A DNA stretch of 64,000 bases from Streptomyces sp. MJM8645. GTDB lineage: Bacteria; Actinomycetota; Actinomycetes; Streptomycetales; Streptomycetaceae. Shown piece after piece: positions 62,743 through 64,000 of this stretch. The translations under genes were made by a program, and so were the position numbers. The stretch covers positions 4,413,001 to 4,477,000 of the forward strand of contig NZ_LJJF01000001.1 in NCBI RefSeq assembly GCF_001625365.1, written 5' to 3'. Each line of letters starts with the position of its first letter. Within the stretch, counting starts at the first letter, position 1. Under the pieces are notes generated by a model. The model saw nothing but the letters and a program-made list of their open reading frames with translations, searched no databases and was not told where the DNA came from.

Positions 62743-64000
62743 TCAGCTCATCCGGAACACCGGTCCGCGCGGGGTGAACGGCAGCCCTGCGCCCCGGGGG
62801 ACCAGGAAGGCGTGCTCGCGGCGTACCCGCAGCACGTCGCACGCGCCATCGGTGATCACCAGCACGGGCGCCCCGCGCGGGAAGTCCTCGGCCCGCTCCA
62901 GCAGGTCGACGCCCGGCTGCAGCTCGGTGCCGCCGCGCCCGCGCACCCGGACCCGGCCGGCGATCTCGCCGACCGGGACGTACCCGGCGTCGTGCGGCGC
63001 GGCGTCGCAGTGCACCACCCGGGCCGCGGGCACGTCCCGGGCGGCCGCGTACGAGGCGATCGCGCCGAGCGCCTTGCCGAGCAGGACCCGGTTCATCGAG
63101 CCGGAGGTGTCCAGGACGACGCCGAAGGTGCAGCGCGGCACCTCCTCCGGCGGGTGGTAGCGGCCGGCCCGGGGGATGTCCGGGGTGGCGGACTGCCGAC
63201 GGGCCGGGCGGGAGTAGCTGCGGACCGGCTCCGGACGGGGCACGAACTCGTCGAACCAGCGGGCCAGCCGGGCGTCCCAGGGCAGCGGCGGGTGGGCGAG
63301 GGCGCGGATCTCCTCGACCAGTCCGGCGGGCAGCAGCCCGCGGTCGCGCTGGTGCAGCTCGAAGCCCTGCTGGAGGCCGCGGCGGTAGAAGTCGTCGAGG
63401 TCCACGTAGTCGCGCGGGCCGCGGTCCAGCGGTGCGCCGAGGATGTCCGGGCGGTTCTTGCCGGCCAGAGTGGCGAGCCGGCGGGTCCGGCGCTCGTCGC
63501 GGACGATCCGGTCGTACACCTCCTCGGCCGACAGCCCCTTCAGCTGTGGGTCGTGCAGCAGGCCTTCGGGCATGTCGCCGACGCCCATCTCCAGCAGCCA
63601 GCCGTTGATGACGTAGTCGGCGGCGACGTTGAAGAGGAACGGGTCCCGGCCGCCGCGGCGCTCGCCGTGCCGCAGGGCGGCGTGCAGCATCTCGTGGCCG
63701 AGGATGAACCGCCACTCCTCGTCGGTCTGCTGGCGCAGCGGGTTGATGTAGACCTCGCCGGCCTCGGCGTTGACGGCGGCGATGGAGATGCCGTGGGCGC
63801 GGGCCAGTTCGGCGTCGGCGACGACGGTGAGGCCGGCCGCGATGCCGCCGAGCAGCGGGTAGGAGGAGACGAACCAGCCGAGCGCCCTGGTCCACGGCCG
63901 TACGGGCAGGCGCTCGCCGGTCTCCCGGTCGAAACGGCCGCCGGCCCGGTCCATCGCGGCGGACATGGTGCGGGTGAGGGCGGCGGCGAAGGCCGCCGAC
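62743..64000 (-). CDS. VWA-like/metallopeptidase-like protein (DUF2201 type), 5' end outside window
   Basis: The frame is open to the right edge; from the internal ATG 63966 it gives 407 residues, but further in-frame codons upstream suggest the start lies beyond. The N-terminal half is the putative metallopeptidase domain with HEMLHAALRHGERRG (HExxH-like, HEMLH), and the C-terminal half the VWA-like domain with FGVVLDTSGSMNRVLLGKAL (DxSxS metal site) and VLVITDGACDVL. Such proteins are usually encoded directly after a MoxR-type AAA ATPase gene, which should be just outside on this strand. The role, perhaps as chaperone pair for metal-enzyme maturation, is not established. Confidence 0.85.
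   Translation of the reverse strand, partial: SAAFAAALTRTMSAAMDRAGGRFDRETGERLPVRPWTRALGWFVSSYPLLGGIAAGLTVVADAELARAHGISIAAVNAEAGEVYINPLRQQTDEEWRFILGHEMLHAALRHGERRGGRDPFLFNVAADYVINGWLLEMGVGDMPEGLLHDPQLKGLSAEEVYDRIVRDERRTRRLATLAGKNRPDILGAPLDRGPRDYVDLDDFYRRGLQQGFELHQRDRGLLPAGLVEEIRALAHPPLPWDARLARWFDEFVPRPEPVRSYSRPARRQSATPDIPRAGRYHPPEEVPRCTFGVVLDTSGSMNRVLLGKALGAIASYAAARDVPAARVVHCDAAPHDAGYVPVGEIAGRVRVRGRGGTELQPGVDLLERAEDFPRGAPVLVITDGACDVLRVRREHAFLVPRGAGLPFTPRGPVFRMS

Overview
The window is very GC-rich (most third codon positions G or C), has many ATG/GTG starts with and without Shine-Dalgarno sequences, and carries the gene order nuoN-htpX ... rpmG-hadAB ... murB-add-aspC-tRNA(Trp)-secE-nusG-rplKA ... 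rplJL-rpoBC that I know from Streptomyces chromosomes. It is therefore a core-chromosome segment of a member of the Streptomycetaceae (Streptomyces or Kitasatospora; the sequence alone does not let me choose). No antibiotic cluster, phage or CRISPR array is seen.

Layout. 1-16.6 kb: end of nuoN, htpX behind a SigR-like promoter, then regulator/target pairs: MocR regulator with a divergent EamA exporter, BlaI/M56 pair, ECF41-type sigma factor with a divergent azoreductase, uracil glycosylase, PAP2 enzyme, APC permease operon, ArsR-type regulator with a divergent MFS pump around a 42-bp inverted repeat, and YajQ. 16.85-20.7 kb: an intact tRNA-Tyr and, 3.75 kb further on, a second copy of its 3' half bracket a decayed integrative element (integrase relic, frameshifted GntR gene, HAD hydrolase, small membrane protein, winged-helix-like protein). 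21.0-33.9 kb: a potassium-uptake island with two KimA-type APC transporters, kdpFABC with an additional 27-residue membrane peptide, and the KdpDE two-component system. 33.9-43.2 kb: amidohydrolase, tRNA-Thr, tRNA-Met, rpmG, a HadA/HadB-like dehydratase pair, TetR/MFS efflux pair, murB, adenosine deaminase, aminotransferase and tRNA-Trp. 43.3-58.9 kb: secE-nusG-rplK-rplA, a set of paralogous lipoproteins inserted before rplJ-rplL, then rpoB-rpoC and tRNA-fMet. 58.9-64 kb: DUF4097 lipoprotein, NarL-type two-component system, a membrane protein and a VWA/metallopeptidase-like protein running off the right edge.

How the genes work together. The strongest unexplained signal is in the potassium island: the hexamer CGTCAA repeated with an 11-bp period, as OmpR/PhoB-family regulators such as KdpE bind, stands before both KimA-like genes, before the kdp operon, and after kdpE, where a candidate small RNA with a strong intrinsic terminator may start. 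I infer a KdpE regulon covering the whole island. A second recurrent signal is a set of six short tandem arrays (units of 7 to 19 bp), each lying across the 3' end of a gene so that the stop codon is itself part of the repeat unit.
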